Shown one piece after another: positions 61,736 through 64,000 of a stretch of DNA of 64,000 nt. The stretch lies in contig NC_065539.1 of assembly GCF_932294415.1 (NCBI RefSeq), positions 54,083,501 through 54,147,500 on the forward strand, in the 5' to 3' direction. Each line of letters starts with the position of its first letter. Position 1 is the stretch's first letter. The notes beneath the pieces were generated by a model. The model searched no databases. It was not told where the DNA came from and worked only from the letters and a program-made list of their open reading frames with translations. The DNA comes from Quercus robur (taxonomy: Eukaryota > Streptophyta > Magnoliopsida > Fagales > Fagaceae). The position numbers and the translations under genes are program-made.

Positions 61736-63230
61736 GGGATGGCCATACCCATTGGGTAATGGATATCCTACCCTACCCGATCCAAATGTTTTGGGTAATA
61801 CTCGGTTCTTCATGGGTAAAACCTAAACGGGTAGGGTATGGATATTACCCGAATAGTTCAGGTAGGGTATGGATATTATCCATACCCGACCCGTAAAAAA
61901 TTAAAAAAAAAAAAAAAAAACCCTAAGTCTCTCCACTTTTACTCACACACACACTCTCTCTCTCTCTCTCACTTGAGCCTCCATCCTCACCGTCACCCTC
62001 TCTCTCTTAGAGCTCTCCAGTCTCCGCCTCTCCTCACAGTCATTCTCTCTCTCTGTATCTCCTCACTGCTTCTGCTCTATTGGTTTCTGGGTTGGGCGTT
62101 TTGGGAAGGCTCTGTCTCTCGCATATACCCACAGTTATTGGTTTTGGCATCGATTTTTTGCTTGATTCTTGTTCCTCGTCTCTGCGAATCAACTAGGTCT
62201 TCCTACCACTCTCTTTCCTCAGGTAAATGACTCATTCTTTTTCCCTCTTTTACTAGTTTGGCTTCAAAAGAAAAATCTTTTCTGTGGGTATCTGGGTTTG
62301 ATGGAAATTCCTTGGGTTTTGCGTGTTTCAACGGAGACTATCAAATTTATACGGTTCTCTTCTATTCCTCCCTGTTCTCCTGTCCTATTTTCATTGATTT
62401 TTTTTGAATAATATGGTAAAAAAAGCCCATTTGAAGTTTCAAAAAGATCGGTGAGATGTGGAAAATTTCCTAGGTTTTGCCTGTTTAAACGGAAAAAAAA
62501 AAAAAAAAAAATTGTGCTTCCATATTCTGTTGCCCTTATTGATATATCGATTTAGAGTCTCTGTGTGAGAGAGAAGAAGTTTCTTGCATTTTGTTCCCCT
62601 TGTTGACATGTCGTTTTCTCTTTGATTTTTCAAATAAAAGCTCTTCACTGATACAGGAAAAGAAATTTCGCATGTGAAATTTCAAAAAGAGCTGTGAGAT
62701 GTGGACCTTTTTCTTGGGTTCTGTTTGAGTGGAAAATATCCTAACTTGTACAGTTTATGCTTTTGTTCTCCCTGTTGACATGCACTTTTCTCTTTAATTT
62801 TTCTAAATAAAAAATTTTGCAAAATTTATTTTAGGAGTTGCCATTTGCTTGACAAACAACTGAAGAGACAGAGGAAAATGTTGCTTCTTTATTTAATTTT
62901 TTATCTAATACAATTTCTATCTCTATCTTCAAAAAAAAAAAAAAAAAAGAGAAAGAGAAAGAAGCAGATACAAACTAATCAATAAATTTTTTTTATTGAT
63001 TAGTTTTTTCTTTTTTAAGATTAGTTAGTTTTTATGTTAAAATGTTTTGAATTAAAAAAAAAAAAAAAAGGTTTCGGGTTTCGGGTAGGGTATGGATATA
63101 CATGGATAATATATTCGGATAAGATTCGGGTATGGATATTAACAGGTAATGATAATCGGGCATCCATGAGTAAACTTTTCGGGTCGGGTATGGGTATACC
63201 CGATTCATACCCTACCCATGGCCATCCCCA
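61736..63230. mobile_element. Non-autonomous hAT-like element
   Basis: The ends are GGGATGGCCATACCC on the left and GGCCATCCCCA on the right, and subterminal gggtatgg and ccatacccg motifs recur in both orientations. Flanks ATCCTCTA (61728-61735) and ATCCTCCC (63231-63238) agree in six of eight positions and fit a hAT duplication. The 1.5 kb interior has a CT-rich leader-like stretch (about 61940-62060) and no transposase. The interior could contain captured gene DNA, but I do not recognise any. Confidence 0.65.
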
Positions 63231-64000
63231 ATCCTCCCTATGTTTTTCAGAGAAACTCCTTTGGTTTAACAATTTTCTGAAGAAAGAAAAATAATTTCAA
63301 AAAATGCCCCTTTTTCGTTTTCTGAAAGAAAAAAAAGTCTCATTAACAATTGAAGGAGCCTATGTTTCACACACTTTTTTTTTCTTCATATTCAAATAAT
63401 TACGCCGCCGATGCCACTGCCAATAGATTTGCAGTTTACGTTCTTTCAGTTTTCTCCTTTGTCTCTCTGTCCCATTTGCCTTCTCCTTCTCTTCTTTACT
63501 TCAAGTAATTGATACTTAGACTAGTGCTATACAATTTATAGACTCCAAGACTTCTACACTATTTTCTCTAATTCCAATACGATAAAGCTATTAAGAAACG
63601 ACCACATGTATGGTTCAAAAACATACACGTCAAAAGCAAACTTGATATATCACTTTAGTAGTTTAGTTTACCCCCAGGTGTGGTACGGGAAAAAAATATT
63701 ACTATAATTTATTTCACAACTTTTTTATTACAAGATATGGTCAAGTGTGATTGGTGGAAAAAAAATAGTGAGTTCACATATAAATAATATAAGACCACTC
63801 ACAACTTGACATGATAAAGTTAGGACAAAAAGTTATAAAATAATTATGGTCTTAGAACCACTTTAGCTTGTCTTCATCTATTCTTTATTTTTTTTAATTG
63901 ATAAATATATTATATAACATATAAATATAATAACTTATTATAAATTTGACAAAATATATTACCAGATATTTTGATTCAATTTATTTTTATGCATTTTTCA
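63231..64000. other. AT-rich end of window, no gene
   Basis: I see no supported feature. The short frame around the hAT right end is formed by its repeats. Confidence 0.5.

Noticed and set aside
1-64000. tRNA or rRNA genes, CRISPR arrays, phage or defence systems
   Set aside because: No cloverleaf-like, rRNA-like or spaced-repeat pattern of that kind was seen, and the DNA is plant nuclear in character.

Overview
The window reads as nuclear DNA of a eudicot, probably a woody one (this is an inference). It is AT-rich, has spliced genes, and is packed with plant-type MITEs, a tRNA-derived SINE of Au type, L1-type LINE 3' ends and an LTR element. Only two genes look intact. One is a nuclear gene for mitochondrial ribosomal protein bL20 (minus strand, exons 28742-28927 and 24946-25137, 3.6 kb intron). 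The other is an intronless ACA12/13-type calmodulin-regulated Ca2+-ATPase of 1024 residues (minus strand, 12757-15831). I recognise no operon-like or defence-like system.

The dominant structure is an old direct segmental duplication. Unit 1 (about 1-17575) and unit 2 (about 25370-47176) align block by block. Block A is RPL20 intron sequence (1-2884 / 25378-28320). Block B is a non-coding block with an orphan thioredoxin-h-like first exon (3381-8310 / 30243-34352). Block C holds the Ca2+-ATPase (11880-15880 / 37129-41830). Block D is its upstream flank (16500-17575 / 45480-47176). The units have decayed in complementary ways. Unit 1 keeps the intact ATPase but has lost RPL20 exon 1, replaced by a roughly 480 bp piece of an auxin response factor gene. 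Unit 2 keeps intact RPL20, but its ATPase is a pseudogene with two frameshifts, a stop, a lost start, a lost stop and a LINE insertion. Unit 1 also carries a second, partial tandem copy of block B (8310-11880).

Later insertions mark the history. Unit 1 received a solo LTR (7386-8067), a MITE (8889-9768) and an inverted template-like hairpin (16778-16882). Unit 2 received an L1-type LINE end (36085-37120), another inside the ATPase (38349-39140), a second probable solo LTR (41832-42893) and several MITEs. At its end, a 3.35 kb fold-back element built of about one hundred 29-bp minisatellite units in two opposed arms (47224-50573) is nested in a small MITE (47195-50762). Between the units lie a chain of MITEs (18878-19645, 23078-23662, 23747-24359), a 55-T tract and an orphan terminal exon (22909-23047).

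From 50.8 kb onward there is no gene. A young, apparently non-coding LTR element (52101-59661, LTRs of 440 bp, TSD AGCAC) contains a 93-bp higher-order tandem repeat. Beyond it are two more scraps of the same Ca2+-ATPase in opposite orientations (59965-60027 and 61402-61540), a LINE scrap and a 1.5 kb hAT-like non-autonomous element (61736-63230).
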